From positions 7,486,001 through 7,550,000 of the forward strand of contig NZ_CP109078.1 in NCBI RefSeq assembly GCF_035917455.1: DNA of 64,000 nt, in the 5' to 3' direction. The first letter of the stretch is position 1. The number at the start of each line of letters is the position of its first letter. Under the pieces are notes generated by a model. The model was not told the origin of the DNA, ran no database searches, and was given only the letters and a program-made list of their open reading frames with translations. The DNA comes from Micromonospora sp. NBC_01796. Its GTDB lineage: Bacteria; Actinomycetota; Actinomycetes; Mycobacteriales; Micromonosporaceae. A program made the position numbers and the translations under genes. Shown piece by piece: positions 53,001-61,657 of this stretch.

Positions 53001-54475
53001 GAGCGGCACTGACCGAGCGGTTGATGAAGGGGTTGACCCCGGCCCAGAACGGGGCCAGGTACCCCGGCGTCACCGGTGGGCCGGCCGCGGCCGGTCCGAC
53101 CGCCGAGGGCGCGTGGAGCCGGATCGCCGACATGCCGTCGGCGATCTTCGACAACGCCGGTGCGACCGTGGGCGGCAAGGTCTACTCCTTCGGCGGTGCG
53201 AACGGCACCGGCACCGAGAAGAAGGCCTGGGTGTACGACCCGGAGAGCAACGCGTGGAGCAACCTGCCGGACCTGCCCACCGGGCGGGGGAAGTCGGCGG
53301 CCGCCGTGGCCGACGACAAGATCTACCTCCTCGGTGGTTGGAGCGAGAGCGGCGCGCCGGTCACCACGGTCGACGTGTTCGACCCGGCGACCGGTGCCTG
53401 GAGCACTCTCGACGCCACCAACCCGGCGGCCCGCGCGGCTGCCGGCACGGCGGTGATCGACGGCAAGGTCTACCTGGTCGGCGGCTGCGCCGACGGTGGT
53501 TGCACGCCGTCGGACAACGTGGTCGTCTTCGACCCCGCGTCGGGCAGCTTCACCACCGGTGCGAAGTACCCGCACAGCGTGGCGTGGATGTCCTGTGGCG
53601 GTATCGGCAGCAGCGCGTACTGCGCCGGTGGCGTGGCCGGTGGGACGTCGTACAAGGACGGGTTCTCCTACGACCCGGCCGCCGACGCCTGGACCGCGCT
53701 GCCCGAGTTGCCGATCGACCTGTGGGGCTCGCAGTACGCCGCCGCGGGTGGCCTCCTGGTGATCGCGGGTGGAGTGACCGGGAACTCGTCCGGGCTCACC
53801 AACCGGACCGTGGCCTACGACCCGGCCACGAACGCCTGGCAGGCACTGCCGAACGTCGGCTTCCCGGTCTACCGGGGTGCGCTGGCGTGCGGGGCGTACA
53901 AGCTGGGTGGTGCTCCGGCACCGGGAACTCCCGGCAAGGAGTCCGAGCGTCTCGGTGACCTCGGTGACTGCGACGGTGCGGGCGACGCGCCGTGGCTGGC
54001 CACCACGCCGGCGGACTTCACCCTGGCACCGGGTGCCTCGAAGAAGATCACGTTGACCCTGACCGCCACCGCGGAGAAGGGGATCGCCCAGCCCGGCACC
54101 TACCACTCGGACCTGGCCCTGCGTTCGGACACCCCGTACGCGGTACCGGCGGTCGACGTGGAACTGAACGTCTCGGCGCCGAACAACTGGGGCAAGGTCC
54201 AGGGCACGGTCACCGGCCAGACCTGCGACGGGGAACGCGTACCGGTCAAGGCGACCGTACGGCTGAACCTCGCCGACGGCGGCTACACCCTGAGCGCGGA
54301 CGGCCAGGGGCACTATGCCTACTGGCTGCCGAAGGGCAAGTACCAGGTGATCGTGGCCAAGGACGGCTGGATCCCCGAGGTGCACCAGCAACAGATCCAG
54401 GCCGGCTTCGTGTCGACCCTGGACGTCACCCTCGATCCGGTCACGGCCTGCGACTCGCGTGTGGGCGGGATCTGA
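50081..54475 (+). CDS. Large secreted S8 peptidase with carboxypeptidase-regulatory and kelch domains
   Basis: A 1464-residue exported protease; GTG at 50081 follows GGAGGAAAGA and a signal peptide ends near AYAAP. The triad is Asp197 (NIDTGVQ), His244 (DHGTHTMG) and Ser418 (NGTSMAAPH). After the catalytic domain come a carboxypeptidase-D-regulatory-like domain (about 490-590), another beta domain, a choice-of-anchor-J domain near residue 670 (SFDGTSAPEGWSVV), a second regulatory-like domain, four to six kelch repeats (about 1010-1260), and a last beta domain. The size and domain series suggest a multifunctional surface or secreted protease. A long hairpin terminator follows. Confidence 0.92.
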   Translation: MSVRQTRRGGGRFRLRSSVAILAAVVLGVTAQPAYAAPAAPSATVDAQVLKEISTKGSTSFMVFLREQAKLDGAAKLRDSDAKAVEVHRQLTGTAARTQSGLRADLDARKAEYTAYWIANALQVRGDKALVDSIAARDEVARIEPVHIYPLIKPTPSKTTAKAEPNAVEWGLSNIEAPRVWSEYGDRGEGIVVANIDTGVQYDHPAVVGQYRGNLGNGSFDHNYNWFDPASVCANDTPCDNIDHGTHTMGTMVGDDGAGNQIGVAPGAKWIAAKGCENQLGCSETSLLAAGQWVLAPTDLNGQNPRPDLHPDVVNNSWGGGQGDPWYEQTIVAWRAAGIFPSFSAGNSGEAGCGSANSPGDSPTAYAVGSYDVNNAISYFSSRGPSVSGLTKPNVSAPGSNVRSSVPGNGYANFNGTSMAAPHVSGAVALIWSAAPTLRGDVPATEALLDDTATDVNALECGGTVDDNNVFGEGRLNAYQAVTAAPRGPVGQATGTVTNSATGAVLAGATVTAGPRRATTGADGTYSLTVAAGEQSVTASAYGYADQTVTLTVPEGGAVTKNFALVETPPVTVTGKVTDGSGHGWPLYASIEVPGRPGGPVFTDPSTGTYSFTVPGNTAYKVKTTARYPGYRQVETTLELGVGATTANISVPVDPGCTVAGYSPSVGDPLLTQSFDGTSAPEGWSVVNRTDGGGWTFVDEGSRGNLTGGTGGFAIVDSDHLGNGPTQDTDLRSPVLDLTGVSAPYLKFNSDMWLTGGTNTADIDVSTDGGENWTNVWHQSASRRGPVVEEVPLTPAAGSANAVIRFRYAGSFSWWWQLDNLQLINRICTPIPGGLVTGFTTDANTGAALNGATVSSVDQPLDKGVSVATPDDPNIGDGFYWFFSSLTGAHSVSAAKAPYQPLAKSVTVVANGTRKADFALKSGRLTIGPATVESHQPYGSTRTTTVTVKNTGSAPANVEVLERSGQFELLSKPGAALTERLMKGLTPAQNGARYPGVTGGPAAAGPTAEGAWSRIADMPSAIFDNAGATVGGKVYSFGGANGTGTEKKAWVYDPESNAWSNLPDLPTGRGKSAAAVADDKIYLLGGWSESGAPVTTVDVFDPATGAWSTLDATNPAARAAAGTAVIDGKVYLVGGCADGGCTPSDNVVVFDPASGSFTTGAKYPHSVAWMSCGGIGSSAYCAGGVAGGTSYKDGFSYDPAADAWTALPELPIDLWGSQYAAAGGLLVIAGGVTGNSSGLTNRTVAYDPATNAWQALPNVGFPVYRGALACGAYKLGGAPAPGTPGKESERLGDLGDCDGAGDAPWLATTPADFTLAPGASKKITLTLTATAEKGIAQPGTYHSDLALRSDTPYAVPAVDVELNVSAPNNWGKVQGTVTGQTCDGERVPVKATVRLNLADGGYTLSADGQGHYAYWLPKGKYQVIVAKDGWIPEVHQQQIQAGFVSTLDVTLDPVTACDSRVGGI

Positions 54476-54488
54476 TCACCTCTGATAC

Positions 54489-54524
54489 CGGTGGCCGTCG
54501 ACCCCTGCGGGTCGGCGGCCACCG
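54489..54524. terminator. Hairpin terminator after large subtilase
   Basis: A 16-bp stem with one G-T pair (54489-54504 with 54509-54524) and a 4-base loop, 13 bases after the stop. Confidence 0.8.
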
Positions 54525-54660
54525 CCGTGTCGGCATCAGCGGAGTCGACCGGGTGGTACAGCCTGCTGTACCACAACTGACTCGTTGGCTGGATCGCTCC
54601 CGGTGACGGCGGCTCCTAGCGTTGAGGCGCCCAATACGCCGATTCCACAGGGAGTGCGCC

Positions 54661-54900
54661 GTGCCCGATCCGTATCAATCCCCCGAAGCGCCCGTGACGC
54701 GTGAGCCCGTACCGGTGCCGAGCACACGGTACACAGTCATTCGACCCCTGCTCTGGCTGTTGCTCGCAATCAGCGTCGCCGCCAATGTGGTGGCCTCCGC
54801 CGCCGGCGCCAACCTGTTCGTCGGTTCCGGGTTCGGTCTGGCGGCGCTGGCCTGCGCCGCCGCGCTGATCGTCCACCACTACCGGAACCGGCGTCGATGA
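54661..54900 (+). CDS. Small two-helix membrane protein
   Basis: A 79-residue protein starting VPDPYQSP (GTG at 54661, binding site GGGAGTGCGCC). A proline-rich N-terminal tail is followed by two membrane helices (about 28-45 and 50-70) and a basic tail HYRNRRR. No family recognised; similar small membrane proteins are common in actinomycetes. Confidence 0.6.
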   Translation: MPDPYQSPEAPVTREPVPVPSTRYTVIRPLLWLLLAISVAANVVASAAGANLFVGSGFGLAALACAAALIVHHYRNRRR

Positions 54901-55022
54901 CCACCAGTCCTCCGGTGGTACCCCAGGCTGTACCTCGTTTCGGGTGTCCACGGTAGAGACTCGACGAGAAGCGACTGATGGACTTCCTCATGAAGGTCGA
55001 CAGCCCTTTCGAGGAGGACAAC

Positions 55023-55673
55023 ATGGTCGCGACAGAGAGTCCGGTGGCTATCGGTACGGGTCCCGGCGACAGCGGAATTCGCAATTGCATCCGCCGCCGT
55101 CCACTGCTCAGCTTCTTCGCGCTGGCGAATCTGTTGAGCTGGGTCGCCTGGATCCCGTACGTCCTATCGACCACCGGGCTGGGAGTGCTCGACTTCCGTT
55201 TCCCGACGATTCTCGGCACCACGCAGACCCTCGGCGTTCTACCCGGCGCCTACCTCGGCCCGATCACGGCGGCGTTCATCGTGACCGCGGTCGCCGACGG
55301 TAGGGCCGGGCTCCGCCGTTGGGTCGGGCGGATGTTGCGGTGGCGGATCGGCTGGCGGTGGTACCTGTCGGTCCTGATCGGCGTCCCCGCCGCCCTGACC
55401 ATCACCTCCGTCGCACTGTCCGGCGGCTCCATCCAGGCGCCTCCCGCCACGGCACTCCTGGTCTACCTGCCGGTCCTCGTCCTACAGATGATCAGCACCG
55501 GCATCGCGGAGGAGCCCGGCTGGCGCGACTTCGCCACCATCGCCACCGCCCAGAACTCGACCCACGTTCTGTTGCTCACCTCCGCCGCCGGGGCGCTGGT
55601 ACTGCTGATCGCGACCCGGGGACGGCTCGGCTACCGACCGGCCGTCGAATCCCCGACACGGGTCGTCGAATGA
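55023..55673 (+). CDS. CPBP-like membrane protein lacking its catalytic second half
   Basis: A 216-residue membrane protein with GAGGAGGACAAC before the ATG at 55023. It follows the CPBP/Abi prenyl-endopeptidase pattern through motif 1, GIAEEPGWRDFA (two Glu and Arg). It then jumps directly to a C-terminal helix and RGRLGYRP tail. About 80 residues, which would hold motif 2 (F-x3-H) and motif 3, are missing without a frameshift. The remaining motif cannot form the metal site alone, so this is likely an inactive deletion form or pseudogene-like remnant. Confidence 0.7.
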   Translation: MVATESPVAIGTGPGDSGIRNCIRRRPLLSFFALANLLSWVAWIPYVLSTTGLGVLDFRFPTILGTTQTLGVLPGAYLGPITAAFIVTAVADGRAGLRRWVGRMLRWRIGWRWYLSVLIGVPAALTITSVALSGGSIQAPPATALLVYLPVLVLQMISTGIAEEPGWRDFATIATAQNSTHVLLLTSAAGALVLLIATRGRLGYRPAVESPTRVVE

Positions 55674-55809
55674 GCTGAGCGAGACGGCGCTACCCGCACG
55701 CCACCCCTGTTCGGTTCACGACCGGCGCGGGCGCACCGGCGGTGTCGTATGGTCTCCGGATCATCGAAATCTCCGATCCCCGCGAACCCTTCCGACCACG
55801 GAGGTACCG

Positions 55810-57099
55810 ATGCCGAGTTCCGGCGCGTACGACATCCGCGACGGCACGCCCCCGGCCAGAGGGCAGCGCTGGCGAAAGGCGGTGAGCGTCCGCTCCCGAG
55901 CCGCCCTGGACGCCCTCGAACATCTCGTCGGCGGGCTGGGCACCGGGTTGCTGGCCCTGGTGACACTGATCTGTCTGGCTGTCGTCGCACTGTTGTGCCT
56001 GCTCGGCATCGGCCTGCTCCTGATACCGGTCGCGCTACGGGTGCTACGGGTCGTCGCCGACCGGGAACGCGCCCGGCTCTCCCGCTGGGGTCCGGAGATC
56101 ATCGGCCCCGAACCGGTGCCGAACCGGCTGGGCGCCGTCGTGCGGGACCGCGCGGTCCGCAGGGAGCTGGGTTGGGTGGTGTGCCACGCGACCCTCGGGT
56201 TCATTCTCGGCCTGTCCGGGGCGACGCTGCCCCTGTACGTGGTGACCGACGGCACCCTCCCGTTGTGGTGGTACCTCGTACCACCATCGGAAGCCTCCGA
56301 CACGCTGGCGCTCGTGCACGTGCACAACCTGCCCGGCGCGCTCGTGGTGAGCCTGATGGGCCTGGGATGGCTCGTCGTGCTGGTGACTCTCACCCCGTAC
56401 ATGGCCCGGCTGCAGGCGTGGCCCGGTCGACGCCTGCTGTCACCCGATCCCGGCACCGACCTGACCATCCGGGTCGCGCAACTGACCGCGACGCGGGCCG
56501 CCGCCCTGGACGCGCACGCCGCCGAGCTGCGGCGGATCGAGCGGTCGTTGCACGACGGCACCCAGAACCGGCTGGTCGCGGTCAACGTCCTGCTCGGCGC
56601 GGCGCGTCGTGCGCTGGCGCGTAACCCGTCCGACGCCGAGGCGATCATCGACCGCGCCCAGGACGCCGCCGAGCAGGCGCTCGCCGAGCTGCGCGCCGTC
56701 GTACGCACCATCCTGCCGCCGGTGCTGACCGATCGCAGCCTCGCCGACGCCCTCACCGCCCTGGCCGCGGACTGCCCGGTGACCTGCCGGGTGGACGCCG
56801 ACGTGTCGGACCGGTGCGCCGCGACCGTCGAGGCGACGGCGTACTTCGTGGTCGCCGAGGCGCTCACCAACATCGCTCGGCACAGCGAGGCCAGGTACGC
56901 CACCGTTAAGCTTCGTCGCCGTGAGGACCAACTCGTTGTGCGGATCACCGACGACGGACGGGGTGGGGCCGACGAGCACGGCGGTTCGGGACTCGTCGGG
57001 ATCCGCCGCCGGGTCGAAGCGCACGACGGGACGTTCGAGCTGGTCAGCCCGGTCGACGGTCCCACCGACCTGATGGTGAGGCTGCCATGCGGATTGTGA
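55810..57099 (+). CDS. Membrane sensor histidine kinase (HisKA_3 type)
   Basis: A 429-residue kinase; CGGAGGTACCG precedes the ATG at 55810. Hydrophobic helices at about 40-75, 115-145 and 175-200 form the membrane sensor. The dimerisation box ERSLHDGTQNRL has the phospho-acceptor His248. The HATPase has the N box VVAEALTNIARHSEA, then ITDDGRGG and GSGLVGIRRR. The response regulator start overlaps its end by 13 bases. The signal is unknown. Confidence 0.92.
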   Translation: MPSSGAYDIRDGTPPARGQRWRKAVSVRSRAALDALEHLVGGLGTGLLALVTLICLAVVALLCLLGIGLLLIPVALRVLRVVADRERARLSRWGPEIIGPEPVPNRLGAVVRDRAVRRELGWVVCHATLGFILGLSGATLPLYVVTDGTLPLWWYLVPPSEASDTLALVHVHNLPGALVVSLMGLGWLVVLVTLTPYMARLQAWPGRRLLSPDPGTDLTIRVAQLTATRAAALDAHAAELRRIERSLHDGTQNRLVAVNVLLGAARRALARNPSDAEAIIDRAQDAAEQALAELRAVVRTILPPVLTDRSLADALTALAADCPVTCRVDADVSDRCAATVEATAYFVVAEALTNIARHSEARYATVKLRRREDQLVVRITDDGRGGADEHGGSGLVGIRRRVEAHDGTFELVSPVDGPTDLMVRLPCGL

Positions 57100-57746
57100 T
57101 CGCCGAAGACGACCCGCTGCTGCGCGAGGGCCTCGCCCTGCTGCTGCGGGCGGAGTCCCTGGACGTGGTGGCCGCCACCGCAACGCCCGACGAGTTCCTG
57201 ACCGCCATCGACGCACACGTTCCCGACGTGGCCATCGTCGACGTCCGGATGCCGCCGACACACACCGACGAGGGCATCGTGGCGGCCGTCGAGGCCCGGC
57301 GTCGGCAACCGGGGCTGGCCGTGCTGGTGCTGTCGGCGTACGTCGAGCAGGCTTTCGCCACCGACCTGCTCGCCCAGGGCAGCGCCCGCCTCGGCTACCT
57401 GCTCAAGGAGCGCGTCGGTCGGGTGCAGGAGTTCCTGGACGCGCTGCACCGGGTGGTGGACGGGGGAACCGCCATCGACCCGGACGTGGTCGCCCAACTG
57501 CTGGCCCGGACCCGACCGGCCACGCCGTTGGAACGGCTCAGCCCCCGGGAACATGACGTACTGGCGCTGATGGCCCAGGGGCTGGGGAACGGTGCCATCG
57601 CCGAACGGCTCGTCGTCACCGACGGCGCCGTACACAAGAACATCCGGAGCATCTTCGCCAAGCTCGACCTGGCGCCCACCGACCGCGCGGACCGCCGGGT
57701 CGCCGCGGTGCTGCGCTACCTCGAGGACGCCCGCCGCCGAGGCTGA
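57087..57746 (+). CDS. NarL/LuxR-type response regulator
   Basis: A 219-residue regulator. Receiver: acidic Asp8/Asp9 (AEDDPLL), phospho-acceptor Asp52 (IVDVRMPP), and the Lys of LLKERVG. The C-terminal LuxR helix-turn-helix is LSPREHDVLALMAQGLGNGAIAE, with the recognition helix VTDGAVHKNIRSIFAKLDL. It overlaps the kinase gene and is co-translated. The target may include the His-rich membrane protein 188 bases downstream. Confidence 0.93.
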   Translation: MRIVIAEDDPLLREGLALLLRAESLDVVAATATPDEFLTAIDAHVPDVAIVDVRMPPTHTDEGIVAAVEARRRQPGLAVLVLSAYVEQAFATDLLAQGSARLGYLLKERVGRVQEFLDALHRVVDGGTAIDPDVVAQLLARTRPATPLERLSPREHDVLALMAQGLGNGAIAERLVVTDGAVHKNIRSIFAKLDLAPTDRADRRVAAVLRYLEDARRRG

Positions 57747-57934
57747 CGGCCGGCATCCAACAAACGTCCAGGAGACTCCCCGGGTTCTCCCACCCGGACC
57801 GCGCATCGTTGGACCTGCCGCGCCACCGCCCACCAGGTCGGGTGCGGTCTGACACCCCTGCCGGGTGATCCGCCGGCCCGTCGGCCGAGGAGCCCGGCTG
57901 ATTCTTCATGCGCACATTGCGAGGGATGACGACC

Positions 57935-58639
57935 ATGCCGAGTGAGAGTCGGAAGGAACGCGCCGCCGCGGCCCGCAGGGCAACCCAGCGCGCGAGGCAC
58001 CGGGAGCGCCGGGTACGGCGACTGCTGACCGGCGCGGCGATCGGCCTGGTCGCGGCGGTCCTGGTGGCCGTCGGCCTGGTGGTCACGCTCGACCGACCGG
58101 ACAACGGGGCAGCCGCGCAGACGATCCCGGCCACACCTCTCGCCACCGCCCAGGGACGCACTGACCAGCCGCCGTGGTCGGCACCCTCCGACGCCAGCAC
58201 CCAGGTACGCGCCGCCGGGCTGCCCATGCTCGGCGCGGAGGGCACCGTCGAGCACATCCACGCCCACCTCGACGTCTTCGTCGACGGGCAGCCGGTCGTG
58301 GTGCCGGCGAACCTCGGCATAGACCAGTCCGCCGGGCAGATCAGCCCGTTGCACACCCACGACACCACCGGGGTGCTGCACATCGAGTCGCCGGTGCAGG
58401 CCGACTTCAGCCTGGGGCAGCTGTTCACCGAGTGGCAGGTGTCGCTGTCGGCCGACCAGATCGGCGGGCTCCACGCGGGTGACGGCAAGGTGCTCCAGGC
58501 GTACGTCAACGGCAAGCCCGCCACCGGAAACCCGGCGGGGATCATCCTGCACGCGCACGACGAGATCGCCGTTGTCTACGGCACCCCCGCGCAGCAGGCG
58601 GACCCGCCGTCGAGCTACGCCTTCCCGGCCGGGGAATAG
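57935..58639 (+). CDS. Membrane-anchored His-rich protein with HIHAHL motif
   Basis: A protein of about 234 residues. After a basic cytoplasmic start and one membrane helix (about 32-54), the outer part has paired His motifs: VEHIHAHLDVFVDG, LHTHDTTGVLHIESP and ILHAHDEIAVVYG. The spacing suggests a metal-binding beta domain. I recall similar uncharacterised actinobacterial proteins, but no function. ATG at 57935 has GAGGG ten bases upstream; 57926 and 57908 are alternatives. It follows a two-component system on the same strand. Confidence 0.65.
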   Translation: MPSESRKERAAAARRATQRARHRERRVRRLLTGAAIGLVAAVLVAVGLVVTLDRPDNGAAAQTIPATPLATAQGRTDQPPWSAPSDASTQVRAAGLPMLGAEGTVEHIHAHLDVFVDGQPVVVPANLGIDQSAGQISPLHTHDTTGVLHIESPVQADFSLGQLFTEWQVSLSADQIGGLHAGDGKVLQAYVNGKPATGNPAGIILHAHDEIAVVYGTPAQQADPPSSYAFPAGE

Positions 58640-58701
58640 CCCGAGGGCGTACCGGGGCCGCACCTGCCCCGCCCCCACGACCGGTCGGGCAGGTAGCGGG
58701 C

Positions 58702-58760
58702 CGCACCCGGCCTTCCGGGGAAACGATCCGACGGATCGTGTGCCGGGATGGCCGGGTGCG
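58702..58760. terminator. Branched stem-loop between convergent genes
   Basis: An 11-bp outer stem (CGCACCCGGCC, 58702-58712, with 58750-58760) encloses a 6-bp inner hairpin (CGATCC/GGATCG, 58724-58738). It lies between the convergent His-rich and beta-helix genes and probably terminates both. Confidence 0.5.
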
Positions 58761-58812
58761 CCCCGGAGTGCTTGGCGGTTCCGCTTTCGGCCGAGGATTC
58801 GCCTGGCGGTGA

Positions 58813-60207
58813 TCAGCCCAGGCAGGTGCCAACTTCCTGCCGAGCGTTCCCGCACGGCTGGTTTCCGCTGATGACGGTCTGGTCGTCGACCTTGACCGCG
58901 ACATCCTTCGCGAACACACCGCCCGGTTTCTCGGCGGCACTGTTCTCGGTCACCTTGCTTCTGAACAGGGACACCTGTCCCCCTGCTACGGAGACGCCGC
59001 CGCCCTTCGACTCCGGGCCGAGCGCCTTGTTACGGCTGCTCTCGCTGTGCCGTACGAGTACCGTCGACCGCTCGGCGGAGATGCCGCCGCCGTCCCCGGC
59101 CGTGCTGTTCTCCACGACGGTGCTGTCGTCGACGGTGAGCAGACCCTGGACGGTCGAAATTCCGCCGCCGGCAACGTCCGAGGTGTTGTGGTCGATCGTG
59201 AGGTCGCGAAGGGTGATCGTGGCGTCCTTGTTGGCGACGCCGCCGCCAACCCTGGCGGTGTTGGCGGTGACCCTGGTTTGCCAGACCTTGGTCCGGGCGG
59301 CGTAGCTGGCGATACCGCCGCCCTCGCCCGCGGCGTTGTGGACGAAGGTGCTCTCGCTGATGTCGGCCGCGCCCTGGTAGTTCGCGAACCCGCCACCGAA
59401 CCCGCCGGCACGGTTGTTGGTGAACTCCGTCCACTTCACCGTAAGGACACCCCCGTTGAGCAGGCCCCCACCCCTGCCCGCCCAACCTGCGGCGTTGTTG
59501 TCACGGAATGTGCCTTCGACGAGGGTCAGGTGGCCATCGTTGAAGATCCCACCGCCACCTCCCTCGGGGGCGAGCGCGGCGCTCTCGGTGATCGTGGTGC
59601 GCTCGACGACCGCGGTGCCGCCATGGTCGATCCGGATGCTGCCGCCGTCGGCGGCACGTCCGTTCGACAGGGTGAGATCGCTCAGCTTCAGCTCGCCACC
59701 ATCCCGGACGGTGAAGAACCGGAATTCTTCGGACTTCGCGTCCCGCACGATGGTGGCGCCCTCACCCACGATGCTGATCGGTTGATATATCACCGGCAGG
59801 CCGGACCTGTCGCTGATCTTCTCGTCACCTCGGTCCACGACGGCGGCGAGGGTGTAGGTGCACTTCGACGCGAGTTTGAGATCGCCTCCGCCTGCGGCGT
59901 TGGCGAGCGCGATCGCGGCGACGAGCTCCCCCGCGTCACAGGGCACGGGCTTCACCTCGTGGGGCCCGTCGGGCGACGCACCCTCCGAATTCATGCCGGG
60001 GGCGGGTTCTGGGGCGCCGGTCGCGGCGAGCCACTCCAGGCTCGGACCGGTGGGGGCGCTGTCCCCGACCGGGGTGAGGGCGGCAAGGCCCGCCAGACCC
60101 GCCGCCACACCCCCGGCTACGAGGCCCGTGGCCAGAAGCCATCGCCGCCCCGTCGGCCGCGGTGCGGACTGTTCGGGATCTCCGTAGCCCCCGTGACAAC
60201 CGGACAT
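58813..60207 (-). CDS. Surface beta-helix (polymorphic membrane protein-like repeat) protein
   Basis: A 464-residue protein. GGGCAGGGAAGTGTT precedes the ATG at 60207. A membrane helix near residues 24-45 (WLLATGLVAGGVAAGLAGLAAL) follows an Arg pair. The rest is a right-handed parallel beta-helix with Gly-rich turns of the GGGI/GGGV type and NN/NT ladders (for example GRGGGLLNGG, GEGGGIASYAA, GDGGGISAER). Two Cys near residue 115-140 and two at the C-terminus may be disulphides. A carbohydrate-binding, lyase-like or adhesion role is possible. Confidence 0.82.
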   Translation of the reverse strand: MSGCHGGYGDPEQSAPRPTGRRWLLATGLVAGGVAAGLAGLAALTPVGDSAPTGPSLEWLAATGAPEPAPGMNSEGASPDGPHEVKPVPCDAGELVAAIALANAAGGGDLKLASKCTYTLAAVVDRGDEKISDRSGLPVIYQPISIVGEGATIVRDAKSEEFRFFTVRDGGELKLSDLTLSNGRAADGGSIRIDHGGTAVVERTTITESAALAPEGGGGGIFNDGHLTLVEGTFRDNNAAGWAGRGGGLLNGGVLTVKWTEFTNNRAGGFGGGFANYQGAADISESTFVHNAAGEGGGIASYAARTKVWQTRVTANTARVGGGVANKDATITLRDLTIDHNTSDVAGGGISTVQGLLTVDDSTVVENSTAGDGGGISAERSTVLVRHSESSRNKALGPESKGGGVSVAGGQVSLFRSKVTENSAAEKPGGVFAKDVAVKVDDQTVISGNQPCGNARQEVGTCLG

Positions 60208-60415
60208 AACACTTCCCTGCCCTTCATATCGGACACCGCCGCACCGACCTGTCGCGCGGAGGCTGCGCATCGTCGCAACCATGGAAATTCACGGTACGGC
60301 GATCATGGGGACAAGCACGGCTTATGCGAATAAAGCACATGTTCGGATGAAAACGCCGGCAGCATCGTCGACGATCAGGTCCACCGACCTTCCGGAGCCC
60401 ACACGTCGTGACCCG

Positions 60416-61657
60416 TCAGCCGAGGCGGGCGGCGCGGGCGGTGAGGTGGCGGCGCTCCGGGAGGCTGGTCGCACGGCGGGCGGCCTCCCGGAAGTCGGCT
60501 GCGGCGGCATCCCGTTCGCCGGCCATCTCGCGCAGGTGGCCGCGGGTCGCAAGGAAACGGTGGTGGCGTGCCATCCGGTTGTCGGCGCCCAGCGCTTCCA
60601 GCAGGAGCAGCCCCGCCGACGGTCCGTGGACCATGGCAACCGCGACCGTGCGGTTGAGCGTGACCATCGGGCCCGGTGCGAGCTGCTCCAGCAGGTCGTA
60701 CAGGCCGAGTACCTGGGGCCAGTCGGTGGCCTCCAGGTGCTCGGCCTCGTCGTGGACGGCGGCGATGGCGGCCTGCACCTGGTACGGGCCGACCGGGCCC
60801 CGGTCGAGTGCCTCCGTGACGAGGTTGAGCCCCTCGGTGATAAGTTTCCGGTCCCAGGTACGGCGGTCCTGTTCGTCGAGCGGCACCAGGGAGCCGTCGG
60901 GCGCCGTACGGGCGGGCCGGCGGGCCTCGGTGAGCAGCATCAGGGCCAGCAGCCCGGTCACCTCACCGTCGTGCGGCAGCAGTCGTCGCAGCCAGGTGGT
61001 GAGCCGGATCGCCTCGTCGGACAACCGGGGCGCGGTGAGCTCCGGCCCGGTCGTGGCGGTGTACCCCTCGTTGAAGAGCAGGTACAGCACGTGCAGTACG
61101 GCACGCAGTCGCTCGGCCCGCTCCGCTCCCTCGGGCAGTGCGAAGGTCGTACCGCTGCTCCTGATGGTCTGCTTGGCCCGGCTGATGCGTTGTGCCATGG
61201 TCGCCTCGGGGACCAGGAACGCCGCAGCGATCTGGGCGGTGGTGAGACCGCCGACCGCGCGCAGGGTCAGCGCGATCTGGCTGGGCGGCGACAGCGCCGG
61301 ATGGCAGCAGAGAAAGAGCAGGGCGAGTGAGTCGTCTCGGTCGGCGTCCGGCTCGACATCCGCGGGCCGGCCGAGCAGCTCCGACTGCGGGGTGGCGGCG
61401 AATATCGTCTCCTCGCGCCGCCGCCGCGCCTGCTCGCTGCGCACCTCGTCGAGGAGGCGATGGGTGGCGACGGTGATCAGCCACGCGCGGGGGTTGTCCG
61501 GTACGCCCTCGGTGGGCCAGCGCACCGCAGCCCGGAGCAGGGCCTCCTGGGTCGCGTCCTCGCAGGTGTCGAACTGCCCGTACCGGCGGACCAGCGCGCC
61601 GAGGACCTGCGGCGCCAGCTCGCGCAGCAGGTCCTCGACCCCCCGATCGACCTTCAC
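60416..61657 (-). CDS. ECF42-type RNA polymerase sigma factor
   Basis: A 413-residue sigma factor: region 2 (DTCEDATQEALLRAAVRWPTEG), region 4 (GLTTAQIAAAFLVPEATMAQRISRAKQTI) and a long C-terminal helical/TPR-like extension (about 190-410) characteristic of ECF42. GTG at 61657 overlaps the upstream YCII/DGPF gene stop as GTGA, so the two are co-translated. ECF42 factors control their own YCII partner. Matching promoters are seen upstream. Confidence 0.93.
   Translation of the reverse strand: MKVDRGVEDLLRELAPQVLGALVRRYGQFDTCEDATQEALLRAAVRWPTEGVPDNPRAWLITVATHRLLDEVRSEQARRRREETIFAATPQSELLGRPADVEPDADRDDSLALLFLCCHPALSPPSQIALTLRAVGGLTTAQIAAAFLVPEATMAQRISRAKQTIRSSGTTFALPEGAERAERLRAVLHVLYLLFNEGYTATTGPELTAPRLSDEAIRLTTWLRRLLPHDGEVTGLLALMLLTEARRPARTAPDGSLVPLDEQDRRTWDRKLITEGLNLVTEALDRGPVGPYQVQAAIAAVHDEAEHLEATDWPQVLGLYDLLEQLAPGPMVTLNRTVAVAMVHGPSAGLLLLEALGADNRMARHHRFLATRGHLREMAGERDAAAADFREAARRATSLPERRHLTARAARLG

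Noticed and set aside
50129-54391. A 1420-codon open frame on the minus strand opposite the large subtilase
   Set aside because: It is an antisense shadow of high-GC codon bias; its translation is low-complexity Arg/Gly/Val and shows no family motif, whereas the plus-strand frame has a full subtilase triad.
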